This document shows, one piece after another, positions 25,395 to 33,322 of a stretch of DNA of 64,000 nt. A program made the translations under genes and the position numbers. The DNA is from Comamonas odontotermitis (GTDB taxonomy: Bacteria; Pseudomonadota; Gammaproteobacteria; Burkholderiales; Burkholderiaceae_C), in NCBI RefSeq assembly GCF_014207855.1, contig NZ_JACHKZ010000002.1, positions 214,728 to 278,727 of the forward strand, read 5' to 3'. Below the pieces are notes generated by a model. That model did no database searches. It was not told the DNA's origin and saw nothing but the letters and a program-made list of their open reading frames with translations. Numbering within the stretch: position 1 is the first letter of the stretch; every line of letters starts with the position of its first letter.

Positions 25395-25846
25395 GCACGG
25401 TAGATCGCCAGCACATGAGCATCGAGGACATGAACAGCCGCGTGCCGTTTCTGCGCCTCATCGGCGCCAGGCAGGATCCGAACTTTGAAGACGGCATTGT
25501 GCGCGTGCACCTGCCCGATCTGCGCGAAGACCTGTGCAACCAGCTGCCTGCGGCGCACGGCGGCATTCTGATGACCTTGCTGGATGTGGCCATGTCGCGC
25601 GCGGCCGTGCTGGCACCGGGCGCGCCATCAAGCACGGCGGTAACGGTGGAGATGTCCTCGCGCTTCATCTACCCGGGGCGCGGTCCACTGGTAGCCGAAG
25701 GCTGGGTCATCAACCAAGGCCGCTCGCTGTGCACTTGCCAAGCCAACATCTACGATGCGGAGCGCCGCATTCTGGCCACCGCGCAGGGCACCTTCAAGTA
25801 CTGGAAGGCTCACGCCTACGACAAGCCCTCCGAAGGCAGTGCATAA
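25391..25846 (+). CDS. PaaI-like hotdog-fold thioesterase
   Basis: 151 residues, a single hotdog domain. The family segment AAHGGILMTLLDVAMSRAA corresponds to the HGG(x)3-4 D/E active-site helix, and TVEMSSRFIYPGRGPLVAEGWVINQGRSLCTCQANI to the following strands. PaaI/YbgC-type enzymes hydrolyse acyl-CoA, often to rescue CoA from dead-end intermediates of aromatic or fatty acid breakdown. Last gene of the DUF35/thiolase/dehydrogenase operon. Confidence 0.88.
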   Translation: MSTVDRQHMSIEDMNSRVPFLRLIGARQDPNFEDGIVRVHLPDLREDLCNQLPAAHGGILMTLLDVAMSRAAVLAPGAPSSTAVTVEMSSRFIYPGRGPLVAEGWVINQGRSLCTCQANIYDAERRILATAQGTFKYWKAHAYDKPSEGSA

Positions 25847-25890
25847 GGCGGTGCATAAAGCAAGAATTTGTGGATAAACCAGCCTGCATT

Positions 25891-25928
25891 GCTTATTCAT
25901 GCTGCGCAAGCAGCTATTGAAATCATCG
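25891..25928. repeat. Intergenic repeat copy
   Basis: The minus strand contains ATTTCAATAGCTGCTTGCGC, the clearest short match to the shared core, between the thioesterase gene and the minE terminator. Confidence 0.5.
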
Positions 25929-25939
25929 TTATCCACATG

Positions 25940-25964
25940 AAAAACGCGACCCTTCGGTCGCGTT
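25940..25964 (-). terminator. Rho-independent terminator of minCDE
   Basis: A 9-bp stem AACGCGACC/GGTCGCGTT with a 4-nt loop is followed on the minus strand by a T run. It lies 34 bp beyond the minE stop. Confidence 0.85.
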
Positions 25965-25997
25965 CATTTATTCACAGGCTACCTACTGGCGCCTGGC

Positions 25998-26258
25998 TTA
26001 CTTGGCGTCCGGCAGCTCGATCTTGACTTCCAGCACTTCCAGATTGTCCTGGCGCTCCAGATTGACGCGGACATCGTCTGGATTGACCGAAACGTACTTG
26101 GCGATCACGGCCATCAGCTCCTTTTGCAGCGCAGGCAGGTAATCGGGCTGGTTGTTGCTGCGGCCGGTGCGCTCATGCGCCAGAATGATCTGCAGACGCT
26201 CTTTGGCAACCGAGGCCGTCTTCTTCTTTTCACCCAGAAACAGGGACAGCAAGGACAT
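25998..26258 (-). CDS. minE: Cell division topological specificity factor MinE
   Basis: 86 residues, normal length. It shows the N-terminal membrane-targeting start ([30 protein letters not shown]) with the MinD-contact helix, and the C-terminal anti-MinCD dimerisation domain ([29 protein letters not shown]). MinE drives MinD off the membrane and creates pole-to-pole oscillation. It follows minD by 5 bp in the usual minC-minD-minE order. Confidence 0.98.
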   Translation of the reverse strand: MSLLSLFLGEKKKTASVAKERLQIILAHERTGRSNNQPDYLPALQKELMAVIAKYVSVNPDDVRVNLERQDNLEVLEVKIELPDAK

Positions 26259-26263
26259 GGCGC

Positions 26264-27076
26264 TTACCTCCCGAAGATGCGTTTGAAGAAGCCGGGTTTT
26301 TGCGCCTCGATAAAGCGCATCGGCTTGTCTTCGCCCAGAAAGCGCGACACCACATCCTTGTAGGCTTCCGACACATCCGTTTCAGGCAGGTTGATCGCAG
26401 GCGTACCCTGGTTGGATGCCTGCAGCACCGATTCGGACTCGGGAATCACGCCGATCAGCTTGATACGCAGAATGTCCTGGATGTCCTCCAGCGACAGCAT
26501 CTGGCCATCCTGTACGCGATTGGGGTTGTAGCGGGTGATGAGCAGGTGTTCCTTGATCGGTTCGCCTCCGTCGATGGCGCGCTTGGTCTTGGAGCTGAGC
26601 ATGCCCAGGATGCGGTCCGAGTCGCGCACGGATGAGACTTCGGGGTTGGTCACCACCAGCGCCTCGTCGGCAAAATGCATCGCCATCAAGGCGCCGCTTT
26701 CGATACCGGCGGGCGAATCGCAGACGATGTAGTCAAAATCCATCTCCGCCAGATCCTTGAGGATCTTCTCGACGCCGTCTTGCGTCAGCGCATCCTTGTC
26801 ACGGGTCTGCGACGCCGCGAGGATATAGAGATTGTCCAGCTGCTTGTCTTTGATCAATGCCTGATTCAGATTGGCCTCACCCTGGATCACATTGATCAGG
26901 TCGTACACCACACGGCGCTCACAACCCATGATCAGATCGAGATTGCGCAGGCCGACGTCAAAGTCGATCACGGCCGTTTTGTGGCCCTGCAATGCCAGTC
27001 CGGCCGCAAAGCTTGCACTGGTGGTGGTTTTGCCAACTCCGCCTTTGCCGGAAGTTACAACGACGATTTTTGCCAT
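26264..27076 (-). CDS. minD: Septum site-determining ATPase MinD
   Basis: 270 residues. The deviant Walker A is KGGVGKTT near residue 11. Further conserved parts are [36 protein letters not shown] and the C-terminal amphipathic membrane-targeting helix (GFFKRIFGR). MinD binds the membrane in its ATP form, recruits MinC and is released by MinE. Full length and unremarkable. Confidence 0.98.
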   Translation of the reverse strand: MAKIVVVTSGKGGVGKTTTSASFAAGLALQGHKTAVIDFDVGLRNLDLIMGCERRVVYDLINVIQGEANLNQALIKDKQLDNLYILAASQTRDKDALTQDGVEKILKDLAEMDFDYIVCDSPAGIESGALMAMHFADEALVVTNPEVSSVRDSDRILGMLSSKTKRAIDGGEPIKEHLLITRYNPNRVQDGQMLSLEDIQDILRIKLIGVIPESESVLQASNQGTPAINLPETDVSEAYKDVVSRFLGEDKPMRFIEAQKPGFFKRIFGR

Positions 27077-27157
27077 CTTTTGATCCGTTCTCTTTACGTC
27101 CTCAATTGTTCAATGCCCGGGTGGGCCCTCTCCTCAGCTCAGCATCCCAGGGGCCGC

Positions 27158-27901
27158 CTACAGCGGCTCAATCAGCAGCTTTTCACCATCCAGGCGCACC
27201 ATTGCAGGCTTGCCCGCCACATCCGGCGGCAAGTCTGATTCAACCGTACGGTAGATACCGGCAATCGATACCAGTTGCGGCTCAAAACAGGTGCAATAGA
27301 TGCGGGCTGACGTATCGCCCCGCGCACCGGCCACAGCCCGTCCGCGCAAAGGGCCATAGACGTGTACATTGCCGTCAGCAATTACTTCCGCGCCAAAGCT
27401 GACAACGGCATTGACCACCACATCGCTGCCTGCCGCATACACCTGCTGGCCCGAACGCATGGGTTTGTCCACCCGCACCGTGGTCTTGGCGGGCAATTGC
27501 ACTTCCTTGACCACTTCCACTTCGTGGATCACCTCGCGCACCGCGGGTTTTTCCGCAGCCGCTGCGCGCGCAGGGGGAGCCTCGGGGGCAGCGATAAGGC
27601 CCGCCTCACGGGCTGCCTGCATCTGCTGCGCATTGCCACCGCGCACGGCCACCGGCATGGTGCGGTACTGGCGCAGCAACGCGGTCAGCGCCGCAAAATC
27701 GATGGGCGTTTCTGCATCGCGCACTTGCACCAGGTCAATGAGCACAGGATCGTTGTCGAACAGCTCCGAATCATTGCCAAAGCGCTCCGAAAACTCGCGC
27801 GCTAACTGTTCAGCATCCGTCGACCGCAACGCAAATGCGACCACCGGCAACTGGGCGCTTTTCATATCAAAACCGCTGCGCTGCGTCGTTTCACCTGACA
27901 T
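27158..27901 (-). CDS. minC: Septum site-determining protein MinC
   Basis: 247 residues with the ATG at 27901 (MSGETTQ); an internal ATG at 27865 is an alternative but would cut into the start of the MinC N-domain. The N-domain includes IKSAQLP-like FDMKSAQLPVVAFALR. The C-terminal beta-helix has VRSGQQVYA-like RSGQQVYAAGSDVVVNAVVSFGAEVIADGNVHVYG and GRAVAGARGD. MinC inhibits FtsZ and the C-domain binds MinD. First gene of minCDE; the gap to minD is 81 bp. Confidence 0.95.
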   Translation of the reverse strand: MSGETTQRSGFDMKSAQLPVVAFALRSTDAEQLAREFSERFGNDSELFDNDPVLIDLVQVRDAETPIDFAALTALLRQYRTMPVAVRGGNAQQMQAAREAGLIAAPEAPPARAAAAEKPAVREVIHEVEVVKEVQLPAKTTVRVDKPMRSGQQVYAAGSDVVVNAVVSFGAEVIADGNVHVYGPLRGRAVAGARGDTSARIYCTCFEPQLVSIAGIYRTVESDLPPDVAGKPAMVRLDGEKLLIEPL

Positions 27902-28076
27902 GGATGTAGTAGCCGATCTATGGACTGGACATGAATCGGCAAAGTGTAACCTGCCCCGCAGCGAATCGCTGCTGCGGGCCGCCGGTTTTAGGGCCAAAGC
28001 GCCACTGTGGCAACACTCTTTTACCAATCCAGCAGGGCAAGCACGGCTAATTACTGCTAATTACCAGCATTTGAAT

Positions 28077-28104
28077 AAAAAAAGAGGCGCCTTGGCGCCT
28101 CTTT
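28077..28104 (-). terminator. Rho-independent terminator after the zinc-ribbon cassette
   Basis: An 11-bp stem (28081-28091 with 28094-28104, tight loop) followed on the minus strand by a run of T. It lies 17 bp after the stop at 28121 and ends the three-gene transcript. Confidence 0.88.
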
Positions 28105-28120
28105 GCAGCGTTTTTCACAT

Positions 28121-29674
28121 TCAATGCAGCTTGTGCCCGCAGTGTCCGCAGAACACATCGTCGGCGGCGACCACTTCAAAGCAACTGCTGCAGCGCGGCA
28201 ATGGCGCCTGGTTGGTTGCCTGCGCAGGGCTTGCTGCAGGTACAGGGCTGGAAACCACCGCAGGAGACGCCGTCACTGGGGCTGGCGGTACAACAGGCAC
28301 AGGCGCCGCAGGTGCGGGTGCCAGCACAGGAGCTGCCGGTACAGAGGCCGCAGCAACCTCCGACACCTTGGCTGCCCCCTGAGCAGTCTGTACCGCCGGA
28401 GCTGTTGCGGGAGCGGCCCCCCCTGCCGCAGGCATGGCAGGCGCAGCACCCGAGCCTTGTTCCGCCGGAGCGTGCGCTGGCAAACCGGCAGCCGTAGCAA
28501 CAGAGGCCCCCAGACCGGCAGCAGTAACAGCAGCAGTTGCTGCTGGCGCAGCTGCCGGGCTGCCAGCAAAAAGATCTGCTGGGTTCACCGCTGATGTCTG
28601 GGCGTGGTTCTGGCCAGTGGCGCTTGGTACCCCTGCGGAGGCCGCACCTGATGGAGAAGCATGTGTTTCTGCCGTATTGGTATGGGTGGCATGGCGCACC
28701 TTGTCGGCGGCCTCGCGGGCCATGTCCTGCGCCTGGCGGGCTTTTTCGCGCGCGAGCGCAATGCCGGCCTGCAGGCTTTCTTCGGTTGCCTTTTCATCCA
28801 GGCCATCGGTCACCATCAGGTAGATGATGTTCATGCCCATGATCATGACCTGCATGGTCAACGCCATCAGCACTGCAAACAGAATGACGGTGGACAGCGT
28901 TCCCGCCACCAGGTGGCCATTGAATGCCATCGGCCCAAAGGCGCCGCCACCAAAACCGCCCAGCATGGCCGGGCCGATGATGCCGCTGGCCAAGGCCGTC
29001 ATATAGGCAAAGCCCGGCATGAAGCCGGTGAACAGCACCAGCGCAATGATGCCCACCACCACGTACAGTGCCAGCAGCATCAGCACCAGCGGCACCAGGC
29101 GCGTGCGCACCACCGACACGACCAGCGACACCGCGCTTCTGAGGCTGCGGCCATCCCAGATGGCCGGAGCCAGCAAGGGTGCGGCCACCCAGTACAGGGC
29201 AATGAAGAACACGGATGCGATGATGACCATTGCCGGATGGGCAAAAAACAGCAGGATCGGCCCGATGAACGGAATCTTGCAGATGAAGTAGACCAGGGCC
29301 CCCACCAGACACAGAGCCACCACCAGCGCCAGCACCAGCAGACCGAACAGGATGAACTTGGGCACGCACAGCAGTCCGGCCTTCAAGGCGTCGGCCATGC
29401 TGCGCTCTTCCACATCCTTGGCCCTGTCCTGCAGAAGGATGCCCACCGCCGACGTACCTGCCCAGAACACGATGAGGGCGGCAACGAAAAACAGGAAAGC
29501 GAGAAAAACGCTGCCCATGCGCGTGGCAAGCATCTGGCCCCCCATCAGCACCAGCCCGCCGGCCAGCCAGGTCAGAAACGACAGGCCGAGCACGCGCCAT
29601 TGCGTCAGCCCCTCGGCCGCCCGCATCAATTGGCCAAAGTCAATCGACTTGAGCATGGATTTGGTGGAAGACAT
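28121..29674 (-). CDS. Multi-pass membrane protein with C-terminal zinc ribbon, unknown function
   Basis: 517 residues. Roughly residues 20-310 contain about six membrane helices rich in Gly, Ala and Val. Residues about 340-490 are a low-complexity Ala/Pro linker, and the last 20 residues form a zinc ribbon with CSSC and CGHC. This inverts the neighbour at 30461, which has N-terminal ribbons, one helix and a Pro/Ala tail. I recognise no transporter or enzyme motif. The zinc ribbon probably sits in the cytoplasm. Third gene of a minus-strand cassette with its own terminator. Confidence 0.8.
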   Translation of the reverse strand: MSSTKSMLKSIDFGQLMRAAEGLTQWRVLGLSFLTWLAGGLVLMGGQMLATRMGSVFLAFLFFVAALIVFWAGTSAVGILLQDRAKDVEERSMADALKAGLLCVPKFILFGLLVLALVVALCLVGALVYFICKIPFIGPILLFFAHPAMVIIASVFFIALYWVAAPLLAPAIWDGRSLRSAVSLVVSVVRTRLVPLVLMLLALYVVVGIIALVLFTGFMPGFAYMTALASGIIGPAMLGGFGGGAFGPMAFNGHLVAGTLSTVILFAVLMALTMQVMIMGMNIIYLMVTDGLDEKATEESLQAGIALAREKARQAQDMAREAADKVRHATHTNTAETHASPSGAASAGVPSATGQNHAQTSAVNPADLFAGSPAAAPAATAAVTAAGLGASVATAAGLPAHAPAEQGSGAAPAMPAAGGAAPATAPAVQTAQGAAKVSEVAAASVPAAPVLAPAPAAPVPVVPPAPVTASPAVVSSPVPAASPAQATNQAPLPRCSSCFEVVAADDVFCGHCGHKLH

Positions 29675-29804
29675 GCAATTCTCCTATTTCTACGTAAGCG
29701 GCCGCCTTGCGGGGCACTCTGGACCCTGGCCATGCAGCGCTGCTGTGGACGGTGTCCATGGCCTGCTGCGCACGCACAGCCAGGCCATTCCAATAAAGCG
29801 AGTC

Positions 29805-30449
29805 TCAGTTAATCGTGCTGACCCAGGGCCTGGCCTGGATCACAAAGTGCTCGATGCCAGCGGGCACATTCTTGTCGGCAGACTTTTTCACTTCTACCGG
29901 GTTACCTGCTTCGGTTGGCGCAGTGCCAGATTTCAGGTTGACCTTCTTTGCGCGCAGGTCGCGGGGCGAGACGGTGACATAGATCGTGGCGCCGCCACGG
30001 TTGTCAGCCATCAGAGTGGCAATGTCCTTGATGGCGGTCATTGCATTCTTGTGTTCCTGGGTTGCTTTGGCGGTCCAGGGCAGATCTAACACAACCGAAT
30101 CGAGCACCTTGATGTTGCGCGTGCCATTGGCTTGGTTGGACTTGAACACCTGCTCGGTGGTCACTGTCTCGCTCGCACCAATACGCTGCTTGACTGGCAA
30201 GGTGGCCATGGCGTCGACCGCGCGCTGGCGCAGTTCGTCGGCGCTCGCGGTCTCTGCCTGCATCTTTTGCTCCCACTCGTTGAATGCCGGCGGCACAGCA
30301 GGCTGACGGCAACCAGGGGGCGATGCCACGCCGCACTCCACCTGAACGGCGCCTTGCGCAGGGGGCGGAGCCACTTCCTGGGGCGGGGCCACGCAACCTG
30401 CCAGCAGCACGGCCGACATCAATGCGGATATTTTCAACATGGACTTCAC
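29805..30449 (-). CDS. Lipoprotein of unknown function
   Basis: 214 residues with a GTG start at 30449, chosen because AAGGAG lies 6 nt upstream. The lipobox is LLAGC, with the Cys at about residue 19. After a Pro-rich spacer comes a soluble domain with Cys pairs (VECGVASPPGC), a helical region and a beta-rich C-terminus (ATIYVTVSPRDLRAKKVNL, GIEHFVIQARPW). It is probably anchored in the outer membrane, since residue +2 is Val rather than Asp. No named family recognised. It lies between two zinc-ribbon membrane protein genes. Confidence 0.8.
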   Translation of the reverse strand: MKSMLKISALMSAVLLAGCVAPPQEVAPPPAQGAVQVECGVASPPGCRQPAVPPAFNEWEQKMQAETASADELRQRAVDAMATLPVKQRIGASETVTTEQVFKSNQANGTRNIKVLDSVVLDLPWTAKATQEHKNAMTAIKDIATLMADNRGGATIYVTVSPRDLRAKKVNLKSGTAPTEAGNPVEVKKSADKNVPAGIEHFVIQARPWVSTIN

Positions 30450-30460
30450 AACACTCTCCT

Positions 30461-31444
30461 TCAATTCAACAAATCATCCAAGGTCTGCTTGCGTGCCGGC
30501 TTGCGCGGGGCCGTGCGAGCAGGAGCCGACTCGGCTGCGGGAATGGCCGCAGCCTCGGTCGGCGCAGCGACAACAGCATCTGCAGCAGGCACCGCTTCAA
30601 CCGGGGGCGGGGCAATCGTCTCGTTCGGGGCCAGTACGGCCTCGGCAGGCAGCGCCGCCGGGGCAGCAGGGGCCTCGACAGGCGCAGCGGGCACGCTGAC
30701 CGTTGGCGCAGGGGCAGGTACTGCCTGGCGCTGATGCTTACCCTTCCACCACCATACACCACCGCCTGCGAGCAAGGCCAGCGCCAGCACTCCCAGTGCA
30801 ATCCATTTGCCTGGACCGCCTGAGTTTTCGGGGGCCTGTGGCATGGGGTTGCGTTCTGTCGCGCTCTTGCGGGGCTTGGGCTCGGGCGTACTGCTGGCAG
30901 CGGGTTTTGCGGGCCGTTGGGCGGGCTGCATTGGTGGCGCAGCAACAACAGGCGGCACAGGCGCCGCGGTCTTGCCAGACGTCAACCAGTCATTCCCACG
31001 CTTGCCCTCTTCGGATGCAGCCGTGCGCAGGCTGGGTGCAGCGGCCACCGCGCTGGCGGCGCTGCCGCCAATCACCATTGCCGGGCTCGTGTCGATGCGC
31101 TCACCATTGCGGTCAGGTGCAGGCTCGCTGCTGTCCTGCACGTTGCCAAATACCAAAATGGCTTTTTCTTCTTCGGGCGACAAAGGGTCTTCAGCATCGC
31201 GCCGGGTATCTTCGAAGCCGGAATTCTGTTCAAACCGGCAGCCGCACTTGCCGCAAAAGCGGGCATTGCCCTTGCACAATGCCCCGCAATCAGGGCAAGT
31301 GGTGTACGCCGGAGCAGGGGCGGCTGGCATGCCTTTGTTCACCGCCACAGGCGTGGCGGGTACTGCCGCACCTACTTTGCAGCCGCATTTTTTGCAGAAT
31401 TTGGCGCTTTCCGGCAACGCTTCTCCACATTGCACACAGTTCAT
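30461..31444 (-). CDS. Zinc-ribbon protein with single membrane helix and Pro/Ala-rich tail
   Basis: 327 residues from the ATG at 31444, which has GGAGG 8 nt upstream. It holds two N-terminal zinc ribbons: Cys3/6/17/20 and Cys50/53/64/67. A long linker follows, then one membrane helix (WIALGVLALALLAGGGVWWW, about residues 215-235) with a basic KGKH flank, then a Pro/Ala-rich C-terminus ending in a basic segment. With ribbons inside, the tail would be periplasmic. First gene of the cassette, 11 bp before the lipoprotein start. Function unknown. Confidence 0.8.
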   Translation of the reverse strand: MNCVQCGEALPESAKFCKKCGCKVGAAVPATPVAVNKGMPAAPAPAYTTCPDCGALCKGNARFCGKCGCRFEQNSGFEDTRRDAEDPLSPEEEKAILVFGNVQDSSEPAPDRNGERIDTSPAMVIGGSAASAVAAAPSLRTAASEEGKRGNDWLTSGKTAAPVPPVVAAPPMQPAQRPAKPAASSTPEPKPRKSATERNPMPQAPENSGGPGKWIALGVLALALLAGGGVWWWKGKHQRQAVPAPAPTVSVPAAPVEAPAAPAALPAEAVLAPNETIAPPPVEAVPAADAVVAAPTEAAAIPAAESAPARTAPRKPARKQTLDDLLN

Positions 31445-31758
31445 GGGTATGCCCTCCAAAACCGGCATGCCGTCGCAAACAGCACACCATATTAGTTATC
31501 AATGTCACTTTTATTATCCATTCACAACCCGCATGATGCCAGCAGAGGCCGTGCAAACGGGCAATAGCAGGGCTTGCTATTGGGATTAATCCGCCGCTGC
31601 AGTGGCTGCGCCAGCCTGCCGCCGCTCATGCACGGCTGCCCCACTTAAAGAGTTTCCCTCTCTCTACAGGCGCTGCCAAATTCACTATGATGCAGCACCC
31701 TTTTTTACTTCCGGCAGCTCGCTGGCGTCGTGCGCGCGGGGCTGCCTCTTCATCCACC
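31445..31758. promoter_or_regulatory. Divergent control region with two adjacent dyads
   Basis: This 314-bp gap separates the zinc-ribbon cassette from the nucleobase permease. It contains CAATAGCA-GGGCT-TGCTATTG (31562-31582) and, immediately after, the perfect 10-bp palindrome GGATTAATCC (31583-31592). The two may be operators or a structured leader for the permease. No sigma-70 pair is convincing. Confidence 0.42.
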
Positions 31759-33051
31759 ATGTCCGAATCCTTTTTCCCCCGCTGGCGCGAAGTACGCCCT
31801 GGCACCGATGATGTTGTTGCGCCCGATGAGCGTCTTGCCTGGCCCCAAACCTCGGTCATGGGGGTGCAGCACGTCATCGCCATGTTCGGCTCCACCATCC
31901 TGGCGCCGATCCTGATGGGGTTTGATCCGAACGTGGCGGTTCTGATGAGCGGCGTAGGCACGCTCATCTTTTTTCTGTTGACTGGCGGACGGGTTCCCAG
32001 CTATCTGGGCTCCAGCTTTGCCTTCATCGGCGTGGTGATTGCCGCCACCGGTTACGGAGGCTCTGGCGCCAATGCCAACATTGGCGTCGCCCTGGGCGGC
32101 ATCATTGCCTGTGGCCTGGTCTACACCTTGGTCGGCTTTCTGGTGCAGGCCATCGGCACGCGGTGGATCGAGCATTTCATGCCCCCGGTCGTCACCGGTG
32201 CCATCGTTGCGGTGATTGGTCTGAACCTCGCGGGCGTCCCCATCAAGAACATGGCATCCAACAACTTTGAAAGCTGGATGCAGGCGCTGACCTTTGTCTG
32301 CGTCGGCATGGTGGCTGTGGTGACGCGCGGCATGGTGCAGCGCCTGTTGATTCTGGTGGGGCTGATTGCAGCATCCATCATCTATGCCGTGCTCACCAAT
32401 GGCATGGGGTTGGGCAAGCCTGTCGATCTGTCCGGCGTCGCCAACGCGGCATGGGTAGGCATGCCCAACTTCGCAGCGCCGCAGTTCAGCGCGCAAGCCG
32501 CTTTCATGATCGTTCCTGTCGTCATCATCCTGGTGGTGGAGAACCTGGGCCATATCAAGGCCGTGACCGCCATGACCGGCAAGGATCTGGACCGTTACAT
32601 GGGCCGCGCCTTCATCGGTGACGGTGTTGCCACCATGGTGAGCGGCAGCGTGGGCGGCACTGGCGTCACTACCTATGCGGAGAACATCGGCGTGATGGCC
32701 GCGACCCGCATCTACTCGACGGCCGTCTTCATGGTCGCTGGCATCATTGCCCTCTTGCTGGGCTTTTCGCCCAAGTTCGGCGCGCTCATTCAGGCCATTC
32801 CGCTGCCGATCATGGGTGGGGTATCAATTGTGGTGTTCGGCCTGATTGCAGTGGCCGGTGCCAAGATCTGGGTCGACAACCGGGTCGATTTCTCGCAAAA
32901 CAAAAACCTGATCGTGGCGGCCATCACCTTGATCATCGGTACCGGCGACTTCACGCTCAAGTTCGGCAGCTTTGCCCTGGGTGGCATCGGCACCGCAACC
33001 TTTGGCGCCATCATCCTCTACCAACTGCTCAACCTGGGTGACAAACGCTGA
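31759..33051 (+). CDS. Nucleobase:cation symporter-2 family permease (uracil permease-like)
   Basis: 430 residues from the ATG at 31759 (MSESFFPRW); an upstream ATG at 31687 would add 24 residues. About 14 hydrophobic segments are visible. NCS2 landmarks are GVQHVIAMFGSTILAPILMG, PSYLGSSFAFIG and the substrate-site helix VVENLGHIKAVTAMTGKD, followed by GVTTYAENIGVMAATR. The ENxG/TYAENIG signature points to the uracil branch (UraA/RutG) rather than xanthine permeases. Monocistronic with its own terminator; proton symport of uracil is inferred from family. Confidence 0.9.
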   Translation: MSESFFPRWREVRPGTDDVVAPDERLAWPQTSVMGVQHVIAMFGSTILAPILMGFDPNVAVLMSGVGTLIFFLLTGGRVPSYLGSSFAFIGVVIAATGYGGSGANANIGVALGGIIACGLVYTLVGFLVQAIGTRWIEHFMPPVVTGAIVAVIGLNLAGVPIKNMASNNFESWMQALTFVCVGMVAVVTRGMVQRLLILVGLIAASIIYAVLTNGMGLGKPVDLSGVANAAWVGMPNFAAPQFSAQAAFMIVPVVIILVVENLGHIKAVTAMTGKDLDRYMGRAFIGDGVATMVSGSVGGTGVTTYAENIGVMAATRIYSTAVFMVAGIIALLLGFSPKFGALIQAIPLPIMGGVSIVVFGLIAVAGAKIWVDNRVDFSQNKNLIVAAITLIIGTGDFTLKFGSFALGGIGTATFGAIILYQLLNLGDKR

Positions 33052-33080
33052 TTCATCACGGTTTTAAAAATTTTTCCAGA

Positions 33081-33108
33081 AAGCCCGGACACCCCCGGGC
33101 TTTTTTTT
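33081..33108 (+). terminator. Rho-independent terminator of the nucleobase permease
   Basis: Stem AAGCCCGG/CCGGGCTT with 6-nt loop, followed by eight T. It lies 30 bp past the permease stop. Confidence 0.92.
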
Positions 33109-33215
33109 GGACCGCATGCATTGACACCGCGGGAGCTGCCGGCATAGTCTGCGGGCATGCCTGGGATGGTCATGATCGCCACATCCCTGATAGCGCATTT
33201 TCACCAGTCGGGTAT

Positions 33216-33229
33216 TTGTCAAAAGACAA
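33216..33229. promoter_or_regulatory. Short dyad upstream of the Cat1-type CoA-transferase
   Basis: TTGTC-AAAA-GACAA lies 94 bp before the ATG at 33323. It could be an operator half-site pair, but it is short and may be chance. Confidence 0.25.
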
Positions 33230-33322
33230 TCGTTTCATAGGCAACGACTGCTAAGATTTGCGCGCTTTTGCGGCACCATGCCGTGATACCCCCAGAAAAC
33301 AAAAACTCCGTATTGGATCCCC

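Noticed and set aside
28240..28560. Repetitive Pro/Ala/Gln-coding sequence that might suggest a CRISPR or minisatellite
   Set aside because: It is the low-complexity linker of the zinc-ribbon protein; units are irregular and have no repeat-spacer pattern.
28661..29812. 383-codon plus-strand frame, His/Gln-rich
   Set aside because: Mirror of the membrane-helix codons of the minus gene at 28121; composition reflects reversed Ala/Val/Met codons.
33121..33150. TTGACA with a possible -10 downstream as a sigma-70 promoter
   Set aside because: The best -10 at proper spacing (TAGTCT or ATAGTC) is poor and the site is nearly 200 bp from the ATG; not enough to annotate.
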